Source: Iris pallida
Taxonomy: Eukaryota > Streptophyta > Magnoliopsida > Asparagales > Iridaceae
Length of the DNA stretch: 64,000 nt
Direction: 5' to 3'
NCBI GenBank assembly: GCA_029216955.1
Contig: JANAVB010002199.1
Location: 13,084,417 to 13,148,416 of the forward strand
Below, piece after piece: positions 10,992 through 21,599 of the stretch. Each line of letters begins with the position of its first letter. The first letter of the stretch is position 1. Made by a program: the position numbers and the translations under genes. The notes below the pieces were generated by a model. That model searched no databases, was not told where the DNA came from, and saw nothing but the letters and a program-made list of their open reading frames with translations.

Positions 10992-12731
10992 CGTATAAAC
11001 CATGTAAATGATGAGCCTCACGTATATGTTGGGTTCACTGCATAGTCCATTAATCATAAAATTTGGATGTCATGTCGGATTCAAGATCAGGTGTTTCAAA
11101 ATAAACTAGAATCTTGTAACCTATAGAGACCAGATTTAGGTCAAAGTCGAGTAAAGTTTATGTGGATCCAAATTCTATATCTTTCAAAGATCGGTTCTAC
11201 TTTTGGATATAGAATCGTACCTCGGGATAATTGATTACAACGAGGTTCTTTGATTGGGTTAAAATTATCAGCAAAGCTTTTGTTTGATTTTGGTAATTAT
11301 TTTATTCTTTTGGATATAATGCAACCCATAAGGTTGTTTATTTATAGTTAACTTTTTTTTAGGTGCTATAAGTTTTAAATTTTGTTTGTTGAATTGATTC
11401 ATTTCTCCTACGAGGTTGAATTGCTATCAAGCTACATGATAAAACTAACCTTTCTAAGGGCAGGCTAATCCCACAGTATATTTCTTATGGATAGGTGAAC
11501 AATGCGTACATTTAGCAATTTTTTACAACCATAGAAATAGTCTACATCCAAGAATAAAAGTACGCTATAATTGTGAATGCTCGACTGCCATAGGCCAGTT
11601 ACCCTGTATTAGGGTTGGAAAAATAAGTTTTCCCTCAAACAACAATTGCTGAATAGTTGTTGGGTTCGTGTTTTGAAAATAACCTTTTTTTATCCCCCAA
11701 GTGTATATCGGTATTTTGCCACTAATCTAACAACTAGTCGGTTGCATTTGTGCTACTCGTGGAGTGCAAATGAAAGTCAAGTGCAACTCAAACATATCAT
11801 CGATTAGAGTTCATGATAGTGGAAAAAAAATTAATAGCATAATTTTTTAATTTATCGATATAATAGTTAAATAATTATTTATTAGAATAGATCATCTTTT
11901 TGCCACATCACGATAAACCACCATAAACAAAGTGAAAGAGTTCAAATTAACCTTGTATAGCAAACCAACCAAAATAGCACTATAAATGTTATAAATCATA
12001 TAGTTGGTTAACCACAAATAAGTGGATGCCCTTATCCGGATACACACAAACTCTAATCACTTCCTCCCTCTATATATACTGTTAATAAGAGAAGCCCAGG
12101 ATCTCTTCTATTCGGCTACAAAACAATCACTCTCTCTATATCTCTTCCTTATTTTATAACAAGTTATCAGTACGAAGGTTCGAGGAACTCCAAGCCGTAG
12201 GTTTAACTACAACACATAAAGACTCCACCCAAGAAGAAGACCAAATACAAGTAAGTTTTTATCATCTTTATCAGAAAGAACAATTTTTCTTTTTAGGTAC
12301 TCTTATGATATTTGCCTTTCTTAGTTCACTTGAAACATCCAATCTGAATACTTGTCATGTAACTCATTTCAAGTAAAGTATTTATACTTATTAACAACCA
12401 TCATAGCCAACGGGTAAGTGGACTTTGGGATTTAGTAGTAAGAAAACATGATAATTTTGCAATTAGGAAGTAGATAACATTAATGTAACATGACACATGA
12501 CAATGAAGAGAAAAAAGAGGTGCAAACAAAAGATAAGTATAACACCATTCACTAATGCAGCTAGCCTTCCAGTATTCTTTGTGATGTCAATTTTAGATTC
12601 ATGGCTAGTGCTAGCGCCATTACCAACTATTTTATCAATCACATTTTAGTAGTACTAGCGCCATCATCACCTATTGAATCTGTTTCACATCCCTACATGC
12701 TACATCGTTAATCAGAATGGACAAGTCAAAT
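10992..12731. other. Unassigned AT-rich sequence between A and H; possible Copia-type leader
   Basis: No ORF or domain seen. At about 12070-12250 there is a TATATATA box, a leader with CT-rich tracts, then AACAAGTTATCAGTACGAAGG, which resembles the region after the 5' LTR of some Ty1/copia elements. No LTR pair or TSD could be found, so this is only a suggestion of an old copia fragment. Confidence 0.3.
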
Positions 12732-13585
12732 TGTCATAGCCGTGTCCAATTATACCATTTATTTTAATAAATTGTACCTTCCTTATAATTTCTCTCTAAT
12801 TAATTATTAATATTTTATTATAATGAAAAGAATTTATAATTTAATTAGATGAATTTTATTTTATGCATATTTGCATAAAAGTCCATGAATTAATTTTGTG
12901 ATCATAAAAACCACATTGACACCTCAACCTATTAGGTGTCAAACCCTCACCAACCCAAGCATGGACACATCATCTCCATGTGTCATCATGCATGTAATTA
13001 GGGTGTTTTGGACATTTCACATATGTTGGTGATAATCTTGAAAAGAAAAATGAAAATGAAATGGATAAAGAGAGAGGAGTAACACCTCCCCGCCACTCTG
13101 TCTCTCTCTCCCTCTCCCTCTCGACACACTTTCTCTCTCTCCCTCTCGGCTCCCTCTCCCTCTCCCTCTCGACACACACTCTCTCTCTCCCTCTCGGCTC
13201 CCCCTCCCTCTCCCTCACCGACCGGCCCCCCTCACCGCCGACCTCCATCACCACCTTAAACATCACCATTATCATCCCCCTCTCCATCTCCATCTCCATC
13301 ATCAAAACCTAAACCTAACTCCCTTTTACCTCAAAAAGGAAGAAAATAAAGAAGAAGAAGAAGAAGAAAAAGAATTTGGGGGAGGAGGAAGAAGAAGAAA
13401 TTGGAAGAAGAAGAAGAAGAGCAAGTCCCAAGTCCTAGTTCTCAAATCCTTAATTTTTCAAGGCAAGCCCCTTCTCTATTTGTCTCTTCTAATTGCAATC
13501 AAATTCCTAAACTTGATCATTCAAATTCTTAAATTTTGTATTACATTTCTTATGCCCTAACTTTGAAATCCTCATGGTATGCTCA
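12732..13585 (+). repeat. H 5' LTR, left part
   Basis: AT-rich start, then a CT-rich tract at about 13084-13232 with repeated CTCTCCCTCTCGGCTCC blocks, a GAA-rich purine tract at about 13333-13430, and AAGGCAAGCCCC at 13461, the H version of the motif shared by the other LTRs. Interrupted at 13585 by J. The ORFs on both strands of the CT tract are low complexity. Confidence 0.5.
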
Positions 13586-13760
13586 TGTTTTCCATAAATA
13601 AATTCACTTTATTTATTGTGTATCTGGAAAAATTACAACTGTAGGAATCCGATCTAAAAGACGATCGCTTTATCCCTTGGACTATGCGAAGAAGAAAAGC
13701 TCTCAAAATTTTGACAGTAGATAACTATGTATCTGTACAATGAATGAGAAAAAGAACTCT

Positions 13761-13767
13761 ATTTATA
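13761..13767 (-). promoter_or_regulatory. TATA box in the J 3' LTR
   Basis: TATAAAT on the minus strand within GACTCTATAAATAGAGTTC, identical to the box in the 5' LTR (26373-26367). Confidence 0.6.
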
Positions 13768-13974
13768 GAGTCAAAAATAACTGAAAGGATAACTGTCTTC
13801 ACAACCTATGCCTAGTTGAAAATCACGCAGGATTTAACATACACAAGGTTGTGAGCAGTTACTGGACGTGGCCTATAACTGTTGGACACATGGCAATCAT
13901 GCATGAGTCGTGTGCAAGTTACATGACACGCAGGCGAGAGATCAGTGGCATGGCTGCCACGTACTCCAATTTGA

Positions 13975-14285
13975 TGAAATCTACGCAGACTTGTTGAAGA
14001 CGAAATCCACGCAAACTCGGGTCAGAAAGCTTCAAAATCCACGCAAACTTGGGACGAGAAGCTTCAGAATCCACGCAGGCTTGGGGCAAAAAAGCTTCAG
14101 AATCCATGCAGACTTGTTGAAGAAAGCTTCAAAATCCACGCAGACGTGGGGCATGAAACTTCAGAATCCACGCAAACTTGAGACAGAAAGCTCAAAATAC
14201 ACGCAGACTTGAGGAAGGAACATATAAGTTCAAAATACACGCAGACTTGAGCCAGAAGGCTCAAAATATACGCAATATTGAGGCA
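13975..14285 (-). repeat. Tandem array in U3 of the J 3' LTR (CACGCAGACTTG repeats)
   Basis: About ten imperfect units of roughly 30 bp containing (A)AATCCACGCAGACTTG with GAAGCTTCA spacers. The second copy is in the other LTR at about 26585-26890. Lying between the U3 start and the TATA box, it is a candidate enhancer. The open frames of about 100 codons here are repeat artefacts. Confidence 0.8.
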
Positions 14286-14571
14286 GAACTGCCAGCTGTC
14301 TTGATTCGACGTGCCTCGATTGACACAAAATCTCTGACAGTGATTGCTTTTGTCAGTCGCATTAAATGACAAGAAGCTCTTTTGGTACGCCAACTTGGTG
14401 AAGGCTGAGTCTTGCTGAAGAAGATTTCAAAAGTCACGCAATAGTCGGCTGTGATCTCTCGAGTTCCGTGCATACGTGGCATACGAGAAGACATTCTTCG
14501 ACTGTCGTGCTGTCAGTCATAATGACCCTCTGACAAAATGATGAGCTGTCTCCCAGCGTAACTTTTAAATA

Positions 14572-14692
14572 TTGTCCTGATCAACTCAGCGTGACTTTTG
14601 TTCTGATCAACTGAGCGTGACTTTTGTTCTGATCAACTGAGCGTGACTTTTGGAATTGTTCTGGTCAACTGAGCGTGACTTTCATTTTTAAG
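14572..14692 (-). repeat. Tandem array at the U3 start of the J 3' LTR (26-bp units)
   Basis: Four copies of CTGATCAACTGAGCGTGACT with TTTGTT spacers. The other LTR carries them at about 27180-27290. Candidate enhancer repeats distal to the TATA box. Confidence 0.8.
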
Positions 14693-14699
14693 GCCTGCA

Positions 14700-14714
14700 A
14701 AACCCCCTTCAAAG
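14700..14714 (-). other. Polypurine tract of element J
   Basis: Minus strand TTGAAGGGGGTTT directly before the 3' LTR start TGCAGGCC. Primes plus-strand DNA. Confidence 0.6.
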
Positions 14715-14865
14715 TTTTCGAAAGTTGAAAAGACTTCAAAATTTCGAAATACTTTGAAAAGATAAACATGCAAGTGAACTTTATTAAATGTCATGATGAC
14801 TCTTCAATTTTCGAGACTGATTGAATCCAATTTATGGTAGAATATGAACCGCCGGCGAGCTCTTT

Positions 14866-14873
14866 TATATAAA
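14866..14873 (+). promoter_or_regulatory. TATA box of antisense gene 1 in J
   Basis: TATATAAA 41 nt upstream of the ATG at 14914, in an otherwise non-repetitive leader. This spacing is nearly the same as for antisense gene 3 and argues that the ORF has its own promoter. Confidence 0.55.
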
Positions 14874-14913
14874 CAGGGAGAAAATTCAGTTTCGATGTTC
14901 ATTTTACGTCAAC

Positions 14914-15201
14914 ATGACTCCGAAGGAAGAAGCTGAAGAAGAAGCAAGAAAGTTAGGTTTATGTGCCCATGGCGACCCTACTCTTGGGGGTAAGGAACCG
15001 GAGCCTTTAGTTTTCGAGTTCAAAGATGACCCTACACAACTAGCCAAGAATTTCTTGAGCTATTTTGGCCTGGACGGCTCATCTTCTTCCAATGGGCGCA
15101 GTCTCGCAGAGCAGCGTGACACGCTCAATGCTCTGTTACATCGTATGGGAGTCACTAGCGTAGAGGAATTGGGCGCCAAGCTCAGTCGCTTCACAAAATA
15201 G
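14914..15201 (+). CDS. Antisense ORF 1 in the 3' region of J (95 aa, unknown)
   Basis: Not recognised. A 95-residue acidic protein starting MTPKEEAEEEARKLG with a Glu/Lys-rich N-terminus, a middle segment FEFKDDPTQLAKNFLSYFGL, a Ser-rich stretch SSSSNG, and a C-terminal helical-looking part (AEQRDTLNALLHRMG). No signal peptide or membrane segment. It runs opposite to gag-pol, between the J 3' LTR and pol. The reading frame is intact while gag-pol has several breaks, and a TATA box lies 41 nt upstream of the ATG. Extra sense or antisense ORFs outside gag-pol are known in Tat/Ogre-group elements, but their roles are largely unsettled; I infer a real accessory gene. It could be a captured host fragment. 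Confidence 0.6.
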   Translation: MTPKEEAEEEARKLGLCAHGDPTLGGKEPEPLVFEFKDDPTQLAKNFLSYFGLDGSSSSNGRSLAEQRDTLNALLHRMGVTSVEELGAKLSRFTK

Positions 15202-15451
15202 AGCGTGTCTTTTATGCTTCTGTTTTCTTTTTTGAAAAATATTGTACTTCTTTTCCTATGTAAGGTCATCAGTACCTGCTTTGAAAAATGTAGTACAACT
15301 TTATACTGCGTGCATTAATGAAGAACATTAAGTGGCACTCTTTGAATGTTTCAAATATTGTGCTATTTTCCAAAGCACACGTGACACTCATTCCATGGTT
15401 TATGAGCGCTTTTTACTCGGATCTTTTCCAAGAATAGGCTTGCACTTTGTC

Positions 15452-15459
15452 CTTTAAAT
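15452..15459 (+). promoter_or_regulatory. Possible TATA element of antisense gene 2 in J
   Basis: TTTAAATA about 100 nt upstream of the ATG at 15556, followed by a leader with a TTCTTC run. The leader has an earlier ATG (about 15516) that opens a five-codon uORF. Confidence 0.35.
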
Positions 15460-15555
15460 AGATAGATGAGTTTCATGCATACTCATCTTCTAATTCTTCT
15501 TCTTCTTCTCTGAGAATGAATTTTTTGTGAGATTTCATTCTCAAACAAAAAAGCA

Positions 15556-15893
15556 ATGCTTTCTAATGTTCGATTTCTGTGCACTATACCAGACATTAGT
15601 TTGCCAATCCTTAGCACCAAACTCGATGGTAAGTCCAGTATAGAACGTGTACCATTTTTTACTGTTTGAAGATGGGCTTTTGTTTCTGACTGAACAGGGT
15701 GCGTCTGTTTCTAGTTGACAAATGCACACTGGATGATAATGATATTTCTGTTGATTTAATCTCTTTTTCCTTGCTGTTTTCTACAGAAGCTCGGCTGAAA
15801 ATTTTCTTCAGAACTGGTATTGGTGATTTGGATGCTGTGGAGAATATTTTGCTGACACCTACATCAGGGAGCTCATGCGCTTTTGACGCGTAA
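15556..15893 (+). CDS. Antisense gene 2 in J, predicted two exons (83 aa, unknown)
   Basis: Not recognised. Exon 1 is 15556-15628 (MLSNVRFLCTIPDISLPILS...) and ends GATG at a GTAAGT donor. Exon 2 is 15715-15893, after the acceptor TTTCTAG, and reads VDKCTLDDNDISVDLISF... to a TAA at 15891. The 86-nt intron (15629-15714) is a normal size for a plant and joins two open phases exactly. Another acceptor (GAACAG at about 15697) would lead to a stop. The product has a hydrophobic middle (DLISFSLLFS) and a basic patch (ARLKIFFRTG). It sits between antisense genes 1 and 3. It may continue past 15893 through a further intron (GTAAAT near the stop). Splicing is predicted, not shown. Confidence 0.45.
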
Positions 15894-16593
15894 ATCAGAC
15901 AACTCAGAACTCTTCGTGGGATAGAAGGGTCTTCTTCCAATGGTAGGAAGAGCCTTTATACACGGAGAGTTGGACGGTGGAGTCAACTCTACCACGAGAA
16001 ATCGGGTAGTAGAGTTCCTTTCATGGCAGAACTAGGAATTGTATCCCAATGTTGGATACATTCCTATCTCCTTTGAGAGGTCGCTCCCAATCCACCAGTT
16101 GTATTGGCAGCAACACGTCTTCGTGCTGCCCTACTCTGTGGTTCTCCTCTCGTCTGAAAAATAAGACCAGAGTTTGATTCCTGCTGGACAGTCAGGAATT
16201 GCCACCAACAACGAATCCGCCAGAGAAGATCAAAGAAGAAATAGATCTCCATTAGATTATTGTTGTGTACATAGAATGAAAATCCAAGATTTGTAATAGA
16301 TTTCCATTATGATTTGTAAGAAAGTCTAAGAAAATATAATAGACTTTTTATGGTGAAATGAGAATGGAAATGATAATTCTTCTATGCTCAATAATTTGTA
16401 TTTACTTGGATGAATTGTGGACATGATAGATAATGAAATCTTCTTTTCTGATTTAGAGTACATAATATTATCAGAGATAATATGGACATGATAATATGTA
16501 AGAACTCAAAAGAAAAATAGATTGATTTCTATGCAGAGGTCAAAAATGACAAGTAAGTAGATTCGGAATTGATCCAAAGATAGAAGATTATAA
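15894..16593 (+). other. 3' region of J between antisense genes 2 and 3
   Basis: About 700 bp with no ORF I trust. AT-rich from 16260 on. It may hold the 3' UTR of antisense gene 2 and the start of the upstream region of gene 3. Confidence 0.4.
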
Positions 16594-16728
16594 ACGGACG
16601 AACCCTCGGATGAATGTAATAAATGAACGGATGAACCGTCAAGTATTAATGAACGGGCGAACCGTCTAATGAATGAACGGATGAACCGTCAAGCATTAAT
16701 GAATATGTGAATCGTCGGATGAATGTGA
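16594..16728 (+). repeat. Array of ACGG-N5-CCGT dyads upstream of antisense gene 3
   Basis: Repeats of GAACGGATGAACCGTC spaced by about 30 bp. Each holds the inverted half-sites ACGG and CCGT separated by 5 nt. Three copies are good and two are degenerate (ACGGACGAACCCTC, GTGAATCGTCGG). The last good dyad lies about 70 bp upstream of the TATA box at 16756. Likely a regulatory array; a simple minisatellite is the alternative. Confidence 0.6.
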
Positions 16729-16755
16729 CGCTTCATTATTTGAGAAACTTCTGCC

Positions 16756-16763
16756 TATAAATA
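16756..16763 (+). promoter_or_regulatory. TATA box of antisense gene 3 in J
   Basis: TATAAATA in the context CTGCCTATAAATATAGCAG, 48 nt upstream of the ATG at 16811. Confidence 0.6.
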
Positions 16764-16810
16764 TAGCAGAAATCTGACAAGAACAAACACTTCTACTTTC
16801 AAACATAAAA

Positions 16811-17134
16811 ATGTCGTCTGAAAAAGTATCCAAGAAATCTGGAATCACCCTGAAGATTCAGAAAGGCACTGAAGAACGCCCTGTTGATCCAGTTCGATCG
16901 AAAAATGCTGAAGCAGGCGAAGGTTCGTCTGTACCCAAGCCACCAAGGGACATTCTGGACTTCCTGCTCGAACCAGGAAGGACTGAAGAAGAAGAAACCA
17001 TGAGGATAGCCGTTTGCAAATTCCTCGTGGGTTCCAGCAAGGAGGTTCTCGGCTCTTTTGCTGACCGCGTTTTTGAGAAGGACGACAGTGGCCCGCATCC
17101 AAATGTAGAGAAGGATGATAGTGATCTTCCTTAA
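16811..17134 (+). CDS. Antisense gene 3 in J (107 aa, unknown)
   Basis: Not recognised. An intact frame starting MSSEKVSKKSGITLKIQK, followed by a Pro/Ser linker (GSSVPKPPRDILDFLLEPG), an acidic run (RTEEEET), a helical segment (MRIAVCKFLVGSSKEVLGSFADRVF) and a C-terminus with a short duplication (EKDDSGPHPN then EKDDSD). No signal peptide or membrane segment. It has a clear TATA box, a 40-nt A-rich leader and an upstream array of dyad repeats. It ends 79 bp from the pol stop, tail to tail, with an AATAAA-rich region between. I infer a translated accessory gene of the retroelement; function unknown. Confidence 0.6.
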   Translation: MSSEKVSKKSGITLKIQKGTEERPVDPVRSKNAEAGEGSSVPKPPRDILDFLLEPGRTEEEETMRIAVCKFLVGSSKEVLGSFADRVFEKDDSGPHPNVEKDDSDLP

Positions 17135-17151
17135 AATCGTGTACTATCATT

Positions 17152-17186
17152 CATGATTAAAATAAAATAAAATTTTATTTATAAAC
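17152..17186. terminator. Bidirectional poly(A) region between antisense gene 3 and pol
   Basis: On the plus strand, AATAAAATAAAAT follows the stop of antisense gene 3. On the minus strand the same block reads TAAATAAAATTTTATTT after the pol stop. Both convergent units could use it for 3' processing. Confidence 0.4.
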
Positions 17187-17213
17187 ATGAACTTGTCTGA
17201 TGATTACAAATAT

Positions 17214-20200
17214 TTATACATAATACTTTTTAAGGAATTTGCCATTAATAGGCATCATAATTTTTCGACCATCCAGTTCTGAGAGTTGATAAGCTCCATT
17301 TGAGAAAACTCTGCTTACGACATAGGGACCTTCCCATTTTGCGTCAAATTTGCCCTTGCTCATATGAGTCATAGTCATAGGACGTCTGACTGTTAGAACA
17401 AGTTCTCCTTTTTGATACGCTCGAACTCTGACTTTCTTATTAAAAGCTCTTGAGATTCTAGCTTGATAGAATTCAATATTCTGTTGAGCAGATAATCGTT
17501 TTTCATCCAGAGCTTCTAATTCCTGAAGTCGAAGACGATCATTATTTTCGGCAGTGAGTTCATTAGCGATTGCTATCCTTAAAGAAGGAATTTGAATCTC
17601 TAATGGAAGAACAGCTTCGCAACCATACACCAGAGAGAAAGGTGTACATTTACTAGCATTACGAACTGTAGTACGGTAAGCCCACAAGCATTCGCCAAGT
17701 TTCTTACTCCAATTACGTTTATTAGTAGAGACAAACTTCTTTAGGAGTTTGATGATGGTCTTGTTGAAAGCTTCTGCTAATCCGTTAGCTGCCGGATTAT
17801 ATGCGGTAGAAGCCACATTGTTGATCCGGTGATCGTTACAGAATCGAGTAAACTTCTGACTGACGAACTGTGGTCCATTATCATGAATAATGCGTCGAGA
17901 AACACCAAATCTGTAGATGATGTGGTGTTTGATAAAGCTGATGACATTGGACGTCTTGACTTCAGATAAAGGAATAGCCTCGGCCCACTTGGAGAAATAA
18001 TCGGTTATTGCAAGAATAAACCGATGACCTTTTGATGACGGCGGATTGATCGGGCCGATAACGTCCATGCCCCAAGCTTCGAAGGGCCATGATGCTGCCG
18101 TTGGATGTAGAAATTCTGAGGGTTGAATAAAATTTGCATGGATTTGACAAGCTTTACACTTCTTTGCATATTCGATGGCATCTGATACCATAGTGGGCCA
18201 ATAATAACCCATACGTCGAATACGGTCCTGAAGTTTTGGTCCAGGTTGATGTGCTCCACAAATTCCATCATGTGCTTCACGAATAATCTACTGAGCCTCA
18301 TCACCGGCAACACATCGAAGAAGTAGACCGTCATAAGCTCGACGATATAAGGTTTTTGTAGTATGATTGTAATAGAATCTGAGTGACCGTCGTCTGATAG
18401 ATGCTGCCTCACTCGGATTATCTGGAAGAATGTCATACAATACAAAATCTAAGAAAGGAAGTCTCCAATCTTTATCTGTATTCTGAGTCTCAGCTGAATT
18501 ACTGAAGATGAATTCCATGCTAGAATCAGCTGAAGATGATAAAGATTTACGACTAAATCTAAATCCTCTTGTTGCATTAACATCATGTGATGTTGATTCT
18601 TCAATGTCAACTGGAAGTCCTAGAGTCAGATTGTTTTCGAGATGGAATAGCTCTCGATTGTGGACAACAATCATCTGTTGTCGTCTAATCAGGATAGCTA
18701 ACACCGCAGCAAGATTAGCAAGAGCGTCAGCTTCTGTGTTACATGCTCGCCTAACATGCTCAATGAAGAACTCTTCAAATGAAGAAGCCATAGATATAGC
18801 TGATCTATGATAAGGAACCAGATCTTGATGGCGAACTTCATAAGTACCCCTTATCTGATTGACAATGAGTTTAGAGTCTCCGTACGCCTCCAAATGTCGA
18901 ATATTCAGATGTTTAGCGAGTTGAAGACCAATGAGTAACGCATTGTACTCAGCTACATTGTTTGAACACGGCTGATCAAGAGAATAAGCTCTTTGGATAG
19001 CAAGACCTTCTAGCGATACAAGAACGATTCCAACTCCAGCGACAATATCACCATTAGGACCTATCCTTGAAGCTCCATCAAAGAATAGACGCCAAGTAGG
19101 ATCTTCTTCAGCAACTTGGTTTGAATCTAGGACTTCATTCGGGATTTCATCATAGAGTTTTGAATCTTCTGGAATTGAATGAGCAGCCAGAAAATCAGCT
19201 AAAGCTTGTCCTTTGACTGACTTCTGAGGAATATAGTGCATATCATACTGAGCAAGTAAGATTCCCCAGTTAGCCAATCGAGAATTCAAAACACTGGGTT
19301 TTTTCATCATGACTCGTATAGGATTGATCCTGGAAATGACATGAATAGTCTGGCCAATGATATAATATCGTATCTTTTGAACAGCGAATATCAAGGCTAG
19401 ACATTCTTTTTCGATCGGTGAATATCGAGGTTCAGCTCCGGTCATAGTACGACTGAGATAGTAAATGGCTTGTTCATAACCATTTTTATTCTTTTGAGCA
19501 AGCAATGCACCCAATGAATGACTCATTGCTCGGGTATATAGGAGGAACGGTATTCCTGAGACGGGAGGTACCAATACTGGAGGGCTCATCAGATACTGTT
19601 TTATATTATCGAATGCTTTCTGACATTCATCATTCCAGACGAAAGAAACACCTTTCTTCATGAGTTTATTGAATGGTCTGCAGCGTCCTGAAAGATTAGA
19701 GATGAATCTCCTGATATAAGCGATCCTTCCTTGAAATCCTCGTAGCTCTTTTAAGGTACGTGGAGGACGTATCTCTTGGATGTCTTTGATCTTCTCGGGA
19801 TCCACGTGTATACCTTTAGAGGTAATGACGAAGCCGAGAAATTTACCACTAGAGACGCCTAAGAAGGACTTAGTAGGGTTCATCTTTAATTGATGCTTAC
19901 GCATTAGATCAAATATAGTCTTCAAATCTTGGATATGATCCTCCTTTTGTCGACTTTTGACTGCAATATCATCAACATAGCATTCGACTGTTTTTTGCAA
20001 ATGTTCACGGAATATAGTGCTCATAGCTCGTTGATAAGTTACTCCTGCATTCTTGAGACCGAACGGCATAACTGTATAACAGTATGTACCGATCGACGTT
20101 CTGAAAGAAGTGTGCTTCTCGTCATCTGGAAACATTTTAATCTGATTGTACCCAGAATACCCGTCCATGAATGACATCCGTTCAAATCCACAGATATTAT

Positions 20201-21599
20201 CGATCATGACATCAGTGATTGGTAAAGGGAATTCGTCTTTAGGACATGCCGCATTGAGATCGCGGAAGTCTATGCATACTCTGATCTTGCCAGTCTTTTT
20301 AAGAACATGAACTATATTAGCCACCCAATCGGGATGTTGTTCCTCTCGAATAAACCCAGAGGCCATGAGTTTATTAACTTCAGCTTCAATTGCATCCATG
20401 ATATCTGGACGAAATCGTCGCTGTTGTTGTTTGACCGGTTTAGCGTTCGGCAATATGTTGAGCTTGTGAGTTGCGATTTGTGGATCAAGTCCTGGCATAT
20501 CTTCATAACTCCAAGCGAAGACATCGATGTAGTCACGAATAAGTTTAATCATGTCTTGCTTATCAGTTTCTAAAAGACTTTCACTGATGAATATTGGTTT
20601 GGGAGATCCCTCTTCACCAACATCTATTTGAACAAGTTTGTCTTCAGTCGGAGGCTCTTTTTGCTCAAATCGGAACTCCCATTGATTATCTAACCTTTGG
20701 GCCCATTGTTCTGATTCAGGTGAGATTTTAAACTCATCTTCGTCTTCATCACTTTCTTCAGAACGGTCAATGGAGACCATGTTGGAAGGCAGAACGTTGC
20801 AGTAGAAATCACCGATACTCGTATCGGAATCCCAAGAGGTAGTACTAGAAGAATCAGATCTCTTATCTTCGTAAGATTCGGGATCTTCATGAACAATATT
20901 GATAAAAGGAGTAGGAGCAGTATAGCCCAATCCGCATTTCGTCCTTCCATATTTCAGAGGAGGAATCCGGACAGGCATTTTTCTTCCTTTTCCACTGTTG
21001 AGGCCAGTCCTGAAGTCATAGCCCATATTTTTAATGATGTCTTTGGATTGCTGACTATAACGACGTAGTTGTAATCTTCCAGTATCATCGTTTTTGTCCT
21101 CGTCTTCTTGATCAGAAGGATTTTGGGGCCCTTTGTAGAAGAATATTGGAATATCTCCTGGCTTTCTGCTGGGAACTAGAAAGTATGAAGATTGTACTGA
21201 TTCTAGGGATACATCTGTATGAACAGTCTGTACAACTCCTATGGTTATTGTGTTCAAGTCATCTAACAAATGTAAATAACTATGAACATAATTACACACA
21301 TCAATATACTGCAAAGATGGAGACTTTTCATTAAATGTAAAAGCAGCAGTATTTACATCGGGAGAAGGCTGAGCCTTAGAGATCTTAGCCAAGTCAATGA
21401 CTAAAGGGGGAGAAGAAGAACGAGAAGAAGCTTTGTTTCGATTAAGATCGATAACAAATGGCTCAGAAGAGGTGAGCTCCCTTGAAGTCTGAGATGGAAG
21501 AGTAGTCTGCCCTCCAACTGGAATTAGCAGAGTATCATGTTTTATATGTGAAGATACAGGAACTGTAGTGCGCCCACTGACAGGAATGATCAGTGTAGC
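17214..21599 (-). pseudogene. pol of element J: RT, two RNase H domains, integrase (one internal stop)
   Basis: Minus-strand frame from 21599 to the stop at 17214, broken by one TAG at 18290-18288. RT holds MPFGLKNAG and the intact catalytic YVDDIAVKS. The gypsy RNase H that follows is degenerate (LLYTRAMSHSLGALL; its first Asp is not apparent). Next is an archaeal-type RNase H with FDGAS, NNVAEYNALL, YGDSKLIV and NTEADALANL, so all four acidic residues are present; this second RNase H defines the Tat/Ogre group. After the TAG, integrase reads in frame: HHCC finger ending KKCKACQ, then the DDE residues in GMDVIGP, IIHDNGPQF and GLAEAFNK, ending INGKFLKKYYV. A CAG-to-TAG change would explain the stop. 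The frame is continuous with gag-pro upstream through another stop at 21602-21600. Confidence 0.93.

Larger units (their letters stand above)
13586..14699 (-). repeat. 3' LTR of element J
   Basis: On the plus strand it runs TGTTTTCCATAAA...GGCCTGCA. The U3 start is at 14699 and the TATA box on the minus strand at 13767-13761 (CTATAAATAG). The U3 holds two repeat arrays, at about 13975-14285 and 14572-14692. Confidence 0.93.

Noticed and set aside
12970..13312. Arg/Glu-rich and Ser/Leu-rich ORFs on opposite strands
   Set aside because: CT/GA low-complexity tract within the H LTR.
13910..14494. ORFs on both strands of the J LTR (also 26516-26975)
   Set aside because: They are repeat-driven frames in U3 arrays with no start context; present in both LTRs only because the LTRs are duplicates.
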